DNA of 64,000 nucleotides from Lentilactobacillus diolivorans DSM 14421 (GTDB lineage: Bacteria; Bacillota; Bacilli; Lactobacillales; Lactobacillaceae), in the NCBI RefSeq assembly GCF_001434255.1, contig NZ_AZEY01000090.1, positions 317,181-381,180 on the forward strand, read 5' to 3'. Position numbers and translations under genes: made by a program. The notes beneath the pieces are model-generated. The model saw only the letters and a program-made list of their open reading frames with translations. It was not told the origin of the DNA and searched no databases. This document shows positions 9,845 to 18,199 of this stretch, in pieces (position 1 is the stretch's first letter; each line of letters starts with the position of its first letter).

Positions 9845-10611
9845 GAATAGACGTTTTAAGCTTGTTTCCCGAGATGTTTCAAGTGCCAATGCATGATTCG
9901 ATTTTAGGAAAAGCAATTGATAATGGGATCTTTGACTTGAGGGTCACCAACTTCCGGGAATTTACGCAGGATAAGCATCGTCATGTTGATGATTACCCGT
10001 TTGGTGGTGGTGCTGGTATGCTACTTCAAGCCCAACCAATCATTGATGCTTATGAACACACCAAGCGGGCCGCAGAAGAAGATGGGCTGCCTGTTGGAAA
10101 AGTTATTTTAATGGATCCCGCAGGAAAACAGTTCAAACAACATGATGCGGAAACTTTGTCTAAGTCTGAACACCTTACCTTTATCTGCGGTCATTATGAA
10201 GGTTACGATGAACGAATTCGCTCGATTGTAACTGACGAGTACTCACTGGGTGATTTTGTACTGACAGGTGGTGAGTTGCCCGCGATGGTAATGATTGACG
10301 CACTGACACGGTTAATTCCAGGCGTTTTGGGCAATCAACAATCTAAGGTGGAAGAATCATTTTCAACCGGCCTGTTAGAAGAACCGCAGTACACTCGGCC
10401 AGCAGATTTTCGGGGAATGAAAGTTCCAGAAGTTTTAATGAATGGCGATCATAAAAAGATTGCTTTATGGAATCAAAAAGAAGCACTTCGTCGAACATAT
10501 CGTCGTCGACCGGATTTGATTGATCATCGTAAACTAACGAGTATTCAAAAAAGATTGTTAGCCGATGTTCGAATTGAAGAGGAGCAAAGACAGGCGAAGT
10601 CACCACAATAG
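9841..10611 (+). CDS. trmD: tRNA (guanine-N1-)-methyltransferase TrmD
   Basis: Makes m1G37 in tRNAs to prevent frameshifting. The 256-residue SPOUT enzyme has the start [13 protein letters not shown], the PFGGGAGML motif, and the trefoil-knot cofactor site [13 protein letters not shown] and [14 protein letters not shown]. The C-terminal helical domain is complete ([13 protein letters not shown]). It is coupled to rimM by a 4-bp overlap. rplS follows with its own promoter. Confidence 0.97.
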   Translation: MRIDVLSLFPEMFQVPMHDSILGKAIDNGIFDLRVTNFREFTQDKHRHVDDYPFGGGAGMLLQAQPIIDAYEHTKRAAEEDGLPVGKVILMDPAGKQFKQHDAETLSKSEHLTFICGHYEGYDERIRSIVTDEYSLGDFVLTGGELPAMVMIDALTRLIPGVLGNQQSKVEESFSTGLLEEPQYTRPADFRGMKVPEVLMNGDHKKIALWNQKEALRRTYRRRPDLIDHRKLTSIQKRLLADVRIEEEQRQAKSPQ

Positions 10612-10628
10612 CTGACAAGAAAAAGCCC

Positions 10629-10658
10629 TTTACACAGTTGTGGTTATTATGTTACACT
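10629..10658 (+). promoter_or_regulatory. Promoter for rplS
   Basis: -35 TTTACA (10629-10634), 18-bp spacer, -10 TACACT (10653-10658). It lies between trmD and rplS, about 78 bp ahead of the rplS start. Confidence 0.6.
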
Positions 10659-10664
10659 AGTTCT

Positions 10665-10735
10665 TGGCGTAAGCTGCAAAACAACATTCCGCTGTCAGAC
10701 AAGATAATGAATGTTAGTGAAAGGAAGATTTATTT
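10665..10735 (+). promoter_or_regulatory. Possible L19 autoregulatory leader
   Basis: About 70 nt of transcribed leader lie between the rplS promoter and the gene, with AACATT (10683) facing AATGTT (10710) around CGCTGTCAG. An L19 leader RNA family is known upstream of rplS in low-GC Gram-positives. I identify this only by position and weak pairing; a covariance-model search would be needed to confirm. Confidence 0.35.
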
Positions 10736-11098
10736 ATGCGACAAAATCAATTGATCGAAAAAATCAATCAAGGACAACTTCGTGATGACATTCCTGATTT
10801 CCGTGCTGGGGATACAGTTAGAGTCCACGTTAAAGTTGTTGAAGGAACTAGAGAACGTATTCAGTTGTTTGAAGGCGTTGTTATCAAACGTAAGGGTTCA
10901 GGAATTCAAGCTACATACACTGTTCGTAAAGTTAGTAACGGTGTTGGGGTTGAACGAATCTTCCCACTTCATTCACCACGAGTTGACAAAGTCGAAGTAA
11001 TTAGACATGGTCGAGTTCGTCGTGCCAAATTGTATTACTTACGTGAATTACAAGGTAAAGCTGCTCGTATCAAGGCTTCACTGCGAACTCGTTCGTAA
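10736..11098 (+). CDS. rplS: 50S ribosomal protein L19
   Basis: A 120-residue basic protein at the 30S-50S interface. L19 family blocks are [29 protein letters not shown] and [25 protein letters not shown], seen here with the usual spacing. GAAAGGAAG precedes the ATG. It has its own promoter and a strong terminator right after, so it can act as a monocistronic unit. Confidence 0.98.
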   Translation: MRQNQLIEKINQGQLRDDIPDFRAGDTVRVHVKVVEGTRERIQLFEGVVIKRKGSGIQATYTVRKVSNGVGVERIFPLHSPRVDKVEVIRHGRVRRAKLYYLRELQGKAARIKASLRTRS

Positions 11099-11112
11099 TT
11101 ATAAACATTCTG

Positions 11113-11150
11113 GACTGGAATCAAGGGTTAGCCTTGATCCGGTCTTTTTT
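11113..11150 (+). terminator. Terminator after rplS
   Basis: GACTGGAATCAAGG pairs with CCTTGATCCGGTC around a short GTTAG loop, followed by six T. Confidence 0.9.
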
Positions 11151-11520
11151 GTTGCGACATTTTCTTTGAATCTTGAGAAAGGATAAAGAAACTTAATATC
11201 CTTTTAAAAGTTATCTAAAATAGGTTACCTTTGCCAAATCGTGAGTAGAATTACGCTAATCGCCGCTAATTAAAGTTGAGCAAGCGAATATCTTTTTAAA
11301 TCAGATTTAAAATCCACAAATATTAGCGTTTCCATGGGCATTTATTAAACATGTCTGATATGATAATAGATGTGCGATAATTAGGCTCAAACTATAATTC
11401 CTAGTTGAAAATTTTGAAGCGATCTTGTTTAATTTTGAGATAAATGGATGAGTCGCATACTAGATAACGGATTAACCGGTAATACCGATTGAGGTTCTGA
11501 ATTTAAAAGAGGTTGAAATT
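11151..11520. other. 370-bp gene-free stretch before xerC with palindromic remnants
   Basis: No credible reading frame. A short hairpin AAAGGATA/TATCCTTT lies near 11177-11206. ACGCTAAT (11253-11260) pairs with ATTAGCGT (11322-11329), and that stem is followed by CCATGGGCA at 11332-11340, as in the palindrome at 6488-6598. TATAAT at 11393-11398 could be a -10 for xerC, but I see no good -35. The xerC ribosome site AAAAGAGG is about 10 bp before its ATG. Confidence 0.45.
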
Positions 11521-12456
11521 ATGGAAACAGATCAGAAAAATATTGATTGGTTTCTCAAATATCTTCGAAGTGATCGACATTATTCTGTGGACACAATCAC
11601 TGCATATCAGTTAGCAATTTCTGAATTTGTGATTTTTTTAGATGAGGTCCCCAATGATCGAAAGTCCTTAATTAAGGTTGATGCATACGATGTCGAGGCC
11701 TTTTTAACTAATCTGTATGATAAAAAGTATGCTCGTAATTCAATTGCTCAAAAGGTTTCGGCGATCAGATCATTTTATAATTTTATGGTCAAAAATGACG
11801 TCATGAAAACCAATCCATTTGAATATGTACATTTGAAGGCCCAGAATCGGCACTTACCACGCTTTTTCTATCAAAATGAAATGCAAGCGCTTTTCGCGGG
11901 TGCCAAGAAGGGAACCCGAGAGCTTGCACTGCGAAACACAGCCATTTTGGAACTTTTATATGCAACTGGTATTCGAGTTAGTGAATGTGCGGGTATTCGG
12001 TTGAAAGATATTGATTTTGAGAATAAGATGTTGCTAGTTACTGGAAAAGGTAACAAGCAACGTTATGTACCATTTGGTCAGGAAGCTATGAGGGCGATTC
12101 AACATTACCAAATTGACTCTCGGACAAAGCTGATGACTAAATTCCATCAAAATCATGACGTCTTGTTCATCAACCATTATGGTCGCCCGATTTCTTCTCG
12201 AGGGATTGAATATATTATGGATGAAATAATTCACCAAAGTAGTTTGACAACTAATATTCATCCGCATATGTTAAGGCATACTTTTGCAACAGAGATGCTA
12301 AATAATGGGGCTGATATGCGATCAGTTCAAGAACTTCTGGGACATAGCAGTCTATCAACCACTCAGATTTATACCCATGTAACTAAATCTCACTTGATGA
12401 GTGATTATCAAAAATTTTTTCCAAGAAATAATGAATCATTTAAATCTAAAAAATAA
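11521..12456 (+). CDS. xerC: Tyrosine recombinase XerC (CodV type)
   Basis: Site-specific recombinase that, with XerD, resolves chromosome dimers at dif. The 311-residue protein has a SAM-like N-terminal core-binding domain and a C-terminal catalytic domain. The catalytic set is complete: Arg152 (TGIRVSE), Lys177, His249 and Arg252 (HMLRHTF), His275 (LLGHSS) and nucleophile Tyr284 (QIYTHV). It precedes hslV and hslU, the same order as codV-clpQ-clpY in Bacillus, and the 14-bp gap to hslV implies one operon. A near-canonical dif site is present in this window at 27510. Confidence 0.93.
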   Translation: METDQKNIDWFLKYLRSDRHYSVDTITAYQLAISEFVIFLDEVPNDRKSLIKVDAYDVEAFLTNLYDKKYARNSIAQKVSAIRSFYNFMVKNDVMKTNPFEYVHLKAQNRHLPRFFYQNEMQALFAGAKKGTRELALRNTAILELLYATGIRVSECAGIRLKDIDFENKMLLVTGKGNKQRYVPFGQEAMRAIQHYQIDSRTKLMTKFHQNHDVLFINHYGRPISSRGIEYIMDEIIHQSSLTTNIHPHMLRHTFATEMLNNGADMRSVQELLGHSSLSTTQIYTHVTKSHLMSDYQKFFPRNNESFKSKK

Positions 12457-12470
12457 AAGGGGTATCTTTT

Positions 12471-13013
12471 ATGCCAGTTAAATTTGAAGCAACAACGATT
12501 TGTGCAGTCCGTCATAATGGTCATTTAGCAATGGCCGGTGATGGTCAAGTAACCATGGGTGAAAAAGTCATTATGAAAGGAACTGCTAGAAAGGTCCGTC
12601 GAATTTATAATGATAAAGTAGTGGTCGGCTTTGCCGGTAGCGTTGCCGATGCATTTAACCTTGAAGAACGTTTTGAAAAAAAATTAAGCCAGTTTGATGG
12701 TGACTTGAAACGGTCTTCAGTCGAGCTTGCCCAGGATTGGCGCGGTGATCAACAACTTCAAAAATTAGAAGCTTTGCTGATTGTCATGAATGATCATGAT
12801 CTGTTATTAGTATCAGGTTCCGGAGAAGTTATTGAACCCGATGATGATATCCTGGCAATTGGTTCAGGTGGTAATTTTGCCCTTGCTGCGGCGACCGCAA
12901 TGAAACACCACGCTTCGGATATGAGCGCCCGCGAAATTGCGGAAGCAGCTATTCATATTGCCGGAAATATTGATATCTTTACTAACCAACACGTCATTTC
13001 TGAAGAAATATAG
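12471..13013 (+). CDS. hslV: ATP-dependent protease subunit HslV
   Basis: Proteolytic subunit of the HslUV (ClpQY) complex. The 180-residue protein has a 7-residue propeptide and then [10 protein letters not shown], so the mature enzyme should expose an N-terminal Thr nucleophile, unlike the Ser of B. subtilis ClpQ. Other family blocks are [10 protein letters not shown] and [22 protein letters not shown] precedes ATG. It lies between xerC and hslU and is co-transcribed with them. Confidence 0.96.
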   Translation: MPVKFEATTICAVRHNGHLAMAGDGQVTMGEKVIMKGTARKVRRIYNDKVVVGFAGSVADAFNLEERFEKKLSQFDGDLKRSSVELAQDWRGDQQLQKLEALLIVMNDHDLLLVSGSGEVIEPDDDILAIGSGGNFALAAATAMKHHASDMSAREIAEAAIHIAGNIDIFTNQHVISEEI

Positions 13014-13028
13014 AGAGGAATTCAAAAA

Positions 13029-14444
13029 TTGACAGAATCTACTCAAACACCTAAGCAAATTGTCGAAGTATTAGACCAGTATATTGTCGGTCAGTCTGAA
13101 GCTAAAAAGGCTGTGGCCGTTGCTCTCCGTAATCGGTATCGACGGATGCAATTGACAAAAGCCATGCAGGACGAAATTTCACCTAAGAATTTGTTAATGA
13201 TTGGACCTACAGGAGTTGGAAAAACCGAAATCGCCCGTCGACTTGCCAAAATTGTTAATGCACCGTTTGTTAAAGTCGAAGCAACCAAATTTACGGAAGT
13301 TGGATATGTTGGTGGTGATGTCGAATCAATGGTTCGTGATTTGGTTGAAAACGCCATTCAACTTGAGCGTGAAGATGAATATAAGAATGTTCATGTCGAT
13401 GCTGAAAAACAAGCCAACAATCAATTGGTTAAATTATTGGTTCCGGCTAAAAAGAAAGAAAATCGTCAAAATGATATGCAGAATTTAATGAGCATGTTTA
13501 CTCAAATGCAAAATGGGAAAATGCCTTCTGCCAATGATGATTCCAATCAAGAGGAAGTAACTGATGATATTCGCGAAAAGCGGATGTCGACTGCCGAAAA
13601 GCTTCGAGCCGGCCTTTTGGAAAACGATGAAGTTGAAATTGAAATGGACGACCCTTCGCAACAACTATCAGGTCAAAACAGCATGCTTAATCAAATGGGC
13701 ATTGATTTGAATGATACGTTATCTGGATTAATGCCTAAAAAGAAAATTAAACGAACGGTTCCCGTCAGTGAGGCCCGTCAGATTTTGCTTCGCCAAGCAT
13801 CCGAGGAATTGATTAATAAGGCAGATCTTTATCACAATGCCATTGTTCGCGCTGAAAATACCGGGATCATTTTCATTGATGAGATTGATAAAATTGCTCC
13901 TGGAAAATCACAAAATAGTGGTGAAGTTTCTCGTGAAGGGGTTCAACGTGATATTTTGCCAATCGTTGAAGGATCCCAAGTTAATACAAAATATGGTCCG
14001 GTTAACACAGATCACGTTTTGTTCATCGGTTCAGGGGCTTTTGCGGATAGTAAGCCATCTGATCTGATTCCGGAATTACAAGGGCGTTTTCCAATCAGGG
14101 TTGAGTTAAATGATTTAACTAAAGATGACTTTGTTCGAATCCTAACTGAGCCAACTAATTCATTAACCAAGCAATATATTGCAATGATTGGAACTGATAA
14201 TATCAAAGTAACATTCACCATTGAAGCAATTAACAAAATTGCTGAAATTGCAACTGATGTTAATCATAATACTGACAACATCGGGGCTCGAAGATTGCAC
14301 ACAATTCTTGAAAAGCTTCTGGAAGACATCCTTTTTGAGGGGCCAGATATGCAAATGGGTGAGATTACCATTACTGAAAAATACGTCGATAATAAGGTCG
14401 GCAAACTTGCCCAGAATAAAGATCTTTCACGTTATATTCTATAA
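13029..14444 (+). CDS. hslU: HslUV ATPase subunit HslU
   Basis: AAA+ unfoldase that feeds substrates to HslV. The 471-residue protein has Walker A GPTGVGKTEIARRLA, the pore motif GYVGGDVES, Walker B IIFIDEIDKIA, and the sensor region ELQGRFPIRVEL. The less conserved I domain occupies roughly residues 115-240. The start is TTG 13029, 8 bp after AGAGGAA. The C-terminal residues LSRYIL form the tail that docks into HslV. It is 15 bp after hslV. Confidence 0.96.
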   Translation: MTESTQTPKQIVEVLDQYIVGQSEAKKAVAVALRNRYRRMQLTKAMQDEISPKNLLMIGPTGVGKTEIARRLAKIVNAPFVKVEATKFTEVGYVGGDVESMVRDLVENAIQLEREDEYKNVHVDAEKQANNQLVKLLVPAKKKENRQNDMQNLMSMFTQMQNGKMPSANDDSNQEEVTDDIREKRMSTAEKLRAGLLENDEVEIEMDDPSQQLSGQNSMLNQMGIDLNDTLSGLMPKKKIKRTVPVSEARQILLRQASEELINKADLYHNAIVRAENTGIIFIDEIDKIAPGKSQNSGEVSREGVQRDILPIVEGSQVNTKYGPVNTDHVLFIGSGAFADSKPSDLIPELQGRFPIRVELNDLTKDDFVRILTEPTNSLTKQYIAMIGTDNIKVTFTIEAINKIAEIATDVNHNTDNIGARRLHTILEKLLEDILFEGPDMQMGEITITEKYVDNKVGKLAQNKDLSRYIL

Positions 14445-14468
14445 TGATTGTTGGAGGCAAGTTTAAAC

Positions 14469-15344
14469 ATGATTACTTTGAAAAATCAGTATTTAACCGT
14501 TCTTATTAATGAATTTGGTGCAGAATTAACAAGTGTCAAGGACAGTAAGTCAATTGAGTATATTTGGCAGGCGGATCCCAGCTTCTGGAAGCGTCACGCA
14601 CCAATTTTGTTTCCAATTGTTGGTCGCTTGAAAGATAACCAATATTCCTATCATGGACAGCAATATCAGATGAGCCAGCATGGATTTGCACGTGATCAGC
14701 GATTTAAGGTTGAAAAGCAAAATGAAGATTCCGTGACCTTACTGCTAACGGATAGCGACGAAACGTTGGCGATTTATCCATTTTCGTTTCAACTGCGAGT
14801 TACTTACGAATTGGTTGATCATACGTTAAGAGTGAGTTTCTTGGTTGTAAATCCAAATACTGAAGAAATGCTGTTTTCATTAGGTGCTCATCCAGGGTTT
14901 AACGTGCCATTAACGTCTGAAGGTGGTCATTTTGAAGATTCGTTTATTCGGGTGGCACCGAAAAAGGAATATCGACGGATTCCATTAAAACCCCCATATA
15001 GTGATCCAAGTGATCCAAGAACTCTAGACCTTACGAAACCGTTGAGATTAAATCACCGTTTATTTAACAGTGATGCTTTGGTTCTTGATTTAGGAGGCAA
15101 TGAGACGACAGTCATGCTGGCAAACACGCTTAACGATCATGGTGTGGCCGTCACGCTCTTTAATGCACCATATGTTGGTATCTGGTCCCCTTATCCCAAA
15201 CAAGCGCCATTCGCTTGTATCGAGCCTTGGTGGGGGCTGGCCGATACGGTTAATGCTGATGGCCAGTTTGAAAACAAATTTGCCATTAATCGGCTCAATG
15301 TTAATCAAACATTCAAAGCTCAGTATGAGATTAGTTTCTTTTAG
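14469..15344 (+). CDS. Aldose 1-epimerase family protein (LacX-like)
   Basis: A 291-residue protein of the galactose-mutarotase superfamily, closest in pattern to the LacX/YeaD branch. Visible blocks are ILFPIVGRLKDNQY (N-terminal), LGAHPGFNVPL, and CIEPWWGLAD near the end, which contain the His and Glu expected at the sugar site. The frame opens earlier at TTG 14448, but that codon lies just before GGAGG (14453-14457); ATG 14469 is the better start. The exact sugar is unknown. It follows hslU by 24 bp and is closed by a terminator shared with plsY. Confidence 0.82.
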   Translation: MITLKNQYLTVLINEFGAELTSVKDSKSIEYIWQADPSFWKRHAPILFPIVGRLKDNQYSYHGQQYQMSQHGFARDQRFKVEKQNEDSVTLLLTDSDETLAIYPFSFQLRVTYELVDHTLRVSFLVVNPNTEEMLFSLGAHPGFNVPLTSEGGHFEDSFIRVAPKKEYRRIPLKPPYSDPSDPRTLDLTKPLRLNHRLFNSDALVLDLGGNETTVMLANTLNDHGVAVTLFNAPYVGIWSPYPKQAPFACIEPWWGLADTVNADGQFENKFAINRLNVNQTFKAQYEISFF

Positions 15345-15382
15345 GAACTACATCCAGCATGATTACAGCTAATGAAGATAAT

Positions 15383-15420
15383 AAAAACGAGTGATTCCAA
15401 AAATGAATCGCTCGTTTTTA
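15383..15420. terminator. Bidirectional terminator between the epimerase gene and plsY
   Basis: AAAAACGAGTGATTC pairs with GAATCGCTCGTTTTT, with one G-U, around CAAAAAT. It has A and T tracts on both sides, and the two flanking genes converge. Confidence 0.85.
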
Positions 15421-15430
15421 TTGGTAGATC

Positions 15431-16072
15431 CTATTCCTTTGATTGTTGATGTTTTCTAATTAAATTTCCGAGTCCAAACGGCACCATGCTTTCAGTTCCA
15501 TTCATGATTCGACCAATGTTTGATCGGTGACGGTAAAATATAAAGATCGTCAGGACAATTGCTAAAATACTAAGAAATAAATCATTAATAAAAAATGTCG
15601 CTAGGGTTGTACATGTGAAGGCAACCATACTAGCTAAACTAACCATGCTTGTCAGCAGGACTAATAGTAACCAAATTCCGGCGGCCAGGAAAAAGAAAGA
15701 TGGTTTGTACGCAAGTAACATCCCTGCGCTTGTTGCGACTGCTTTGCCACCCTTGAATCGATCAAAGACAGAAAAGGTATGTCCCAATATGGCTGCGAGG
15801 CCAAATACAAGTGGATTAATCGTAAAATTGTGAAAGAAAAATGGTAGCAGGGTTGCAATAGCCCCTTTTGAAATGTCCATAGCCATGACAATGGTTCCGG
15901 CAATTGGACCTAAAACTCGATATGTATTGGTTGTACCGATGTTTCCAGATCCGTGGCGACGAATATCGATATGAAAGAATCCCTTACCGATCCAAACGCC
16001 GCTGGGAATTGCCCCTAGTAAATAAGCGATAACTAACATTAATATAACTTGTTCGATATTATTAGAATTCAT
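15431..16072 (-). CDS. plsY: Glycerol-3-phosphate acyltransferase PlsY
   Basis: Membrane enzyme that moves the acyl group from acyl-phosphate (made by PlsX) to glycerol-3-phosphate. About 213 residues with five predicted membrane segments. The PlsY motifs are IPSGVWIGKGFFHIDIRRHGSGNIGTTNT (motif 1), FKGGKAVATSAG (motif 2) and RHRSNIGRIMNGTE (motif 3). The frame also allows GTG 16084; ATG 16072 gives a more usual start (MNSNNIEQVIL). It is the only minus-strand gene left of 25 kb and diverges from parE. Confidence 0.95.
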   Translation of the reverse strand: MNSNNIEQVILMLVIAYLLGAIPSGVWIGKGFFHIDIRRHGSGNIGTTNTYRVLGPIAGTIVMAMDISKGAIATLLPFFFHNFTINPLVFGLAAILGHTFSVFDRFKGGKAVATSAGMLLAYKPSFFFLAAGIWLLLVLLTSMVSLASMVAFTCTTLATFFINDLFLSILAIVLTIFIFYRHRSNIGRIMNGTESMVPFGLGNLIRKHQQSKE

Positions 16073-16222
16073 CTCAGGCCCCACTATTATCGTGTTTTAT
16101 TGATACAACAGCGCCTATTATTTTAGCATGATAATTGCTTTCCGCCAACAAAATTCGTTTTCAAAGCGGTTATTTTAGGTTATTATGAAGTAGATTGTTT
16201 TAAAAAGGAGTCATACAACGAA

Positions 16223-18178
16223 ATGGTAAAACAAAAGCAAAAGTACGATGATTCCTCGATTCAGATTCTTGAGGGACTCGACGCAGTTAGAAAGCGCCCG
16301 GGAATGTACATTGGATCCACTGATTCACGTGGCTTGCATCACTTGGTTTATGAGATTGTTGACAATGCTGTCGATGAAGTCTTGGCAGGATATGGTGATG
16401 AAATTAATGTCGTCATTCATAAAGATAATAGTATTACTGTTAAGGATCATGGGCGTGGAATGCCGGTTGGGATGCATGCTTCTGGAAAACCAACGCCAGA
16501 GGTTATTTTAACCATGCTGCATGCTGGCGGAAAATTTGGCCAGGGTGGTTATAAAACCGCTGGGGGTTTACATGGTGTTGGTGCCAGTGTTGTTAATGCA
16601 CTTTCAACTTGGTTAAAAGTTGTGATTGTCAGAGATGGCTATAAGTACGAGGAAGACTTTAAAGATGGGGGCCATCCTGTTGGTACGCTTAAAAAAGTTG
16701 GCAAAACTCGTGATCATAGTGGCACTATGCTTACTTTTAAAGCAGATTCAAAAATATTTACGAGCGTTGTTTACAATTTTTCAACATTATCAGAACGGTT
16801 ACGAGAGTCAGCCTTTTTACTAAAGGGGACTAAGATTACACTCACTGACCAACGACCTGGTCAGGAACAAGAAGCCGTTTATCATTATGAAGAGGGAATC
16901 AAAGAGTTTGTTCGGTATCTCAATGAAGGCAAACATACTTTAGGTGATGTGATGGACTTTGACGGCGTAAAAGATGGTGTCGAAGTTGAGGTAGCTGCTC
17001 AATATAATGACGGTTATTCCGAAACTATGCTCTCGTTTGTTAACAATGTGCGAACTAAAGATGGTGGTACCCATGAAGCCGGCTTTCGAAATGCTTGGAC
17101 AAAGGCGTTTAATGATTATGCCCGAAAAGTTGGCCTACTGAAGGATAAAGATAAAAATCTCGAGGGTAGTGACGTTCGTGAAGGTTTATCGGTTGTCCTT
17201 TCCCTGAGAGTACCCGAGGAAATTCTTCAATTTGAAGGACAGACTAAGGAAAAGTTGGGGACCCCTGAAGCCCGTTCAATTGTTGACGGCGTGGTTAGTG
17301 AAAAACTTGGCTATTATTTGATGGAAAACGGTGAGTTTGCCCAGACCCTGGTACACAAGGCATTAAGGGCACGTCAGGCACGTCAGGCGGCCAGGCGTGC
17401 GCGTGATGAAACGCGTAGTGGTAAGCGTCACAAAAAACAAGAACGACTATTATCTGGTAAGCTAACGCCTGCCCAATCGAAAGATTATAGTCGAAATGAA
17501 CTATTCTTGGTCGAAGGGGATTCTGCCGGCGGTTCTGCTAAACAGGGTCGTGATCGGCGTTATCAAGCCATTCTGCCGTTACGTGGAAAGGTTTTAAATA
17601 CCGAGCGGGCTAAATTGCCTGAAATTATGAAAAACGAAGAAATTAACACGATGATCTATACGATTGGTGCTGGTGTTGGCAGTGATTTTAAGATTGAGGA
17701 TGCGAACTACGACAAAGTCATTATTATGACTGATGCCGATGATGATGGTGCTCATATTCAAATTCTGTTATTAACTTTCTTTTACAAATATATGCGACCG
17801 ATGATTGATCAAGGTCGAATTTTTATTGCATTACCACCCCTATATAAATTGCAACGTGGCACTGGGAAGCGAGCAAAAATTCAGTATGCTTGGACTAATG
17901 AGGAACTTAACAAAGTTTCAAAAGCGTTCGGCAAAGGATATAGTTTGCAAAGGTTTAAAGGTTTGGGTGAAATGAATGCTGATCAGCTGTGGGAAACCAC
18001 AATGAATCCTGAATCACGAACGTTAATCCGGGTTCGAATTGATGATGCTGCATTGGCGGAGCGCCGGGTTACAACACTAATGGGTGATAAAGTTGAACCT
18101 CGACGTAAATGGATTGAAAGTAATGTTAAATTTAATTTAGAAGAAGAAGGCAGTATTCTAGACAATACTACTAAATAA
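16223..18178 (+). CDS. parE: DNA topoisomerase IV subunit B
   Basis: ATPase subunit of the enzyme that unlinks daughter chromosomes. The 651-residue protein has the GHKL site (LEGLDAVRKRPGMYIGSTDSRGLHHLVYEIVDNAVDE, then GRGMPVG and GGLHGVGASVVNAL). It also has the TOPRIM domain with EGDSAGGSAKQGRDRRYQA and DADDDGAHI. Residues after TOPRIM fit ParE rather than GyrB in length and in lacking an insert. AAAAGGAG precedes ATG. parC begins 21 bp later, forming the usual parEC operon. Confidence 0.96.
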   Translation: MVKQKQKYDDSSIQILEGLDAVRKRPGMYIGSTDSRGLHHLVYEIVDNAVDEVLAGYGDEINVVIHKDNSITVKDHGRGMPVGMHASGKPTPEVILTMLHAGGKFGQGGYKTAGGLHGVGASVVNALSTWLKVVIVRDGYKYEEDFKDGGHPVGTLKKVGKTRDHSGTMLTFKADSKIFTSVVYNFSTLSERLRESAFLLKGTKITLTDQRPGQEQEAVYHYEEGIKEFVRYLNEGKHTLGDVMDFDGVKDGVEVEVAAQYNDGYSETMLSFVNNVRTKDGGTHEAGFRNAWTKAFNDYARKVGLLKDKDKNLEGSDVREGLSVVLSLRVPEEILQFEGQTKEKLGTPEARSIVDGVVSEKLGYYLMENGEFAQTLVHKALRARQARQAARRARDETRSGKRHKKQERLLSGKLTPAQSKDYSRNELFLVEGDSAGGSAKQGRDRRYQAILPLRGKVLNTERAKLPEIMKNEEINTMIYTIGAGVGSDFKIEDANYDKVIIMTDADDDGAHIQILLLTFFYKYMRPMIDQGRIFIALPPLYKLQRGTGKRAKIQYAWTNEELNKVSKAFGKGYSLQRFKGLGEMNADQLWETTMNPESRTLIRVRIDDAALAERRVTTLMGDKVEPRRKWIESNVKFNLEEEGSILDNTTK

Positions 18179-18199
18179 TTTTAGGGGGAAACGACTGTA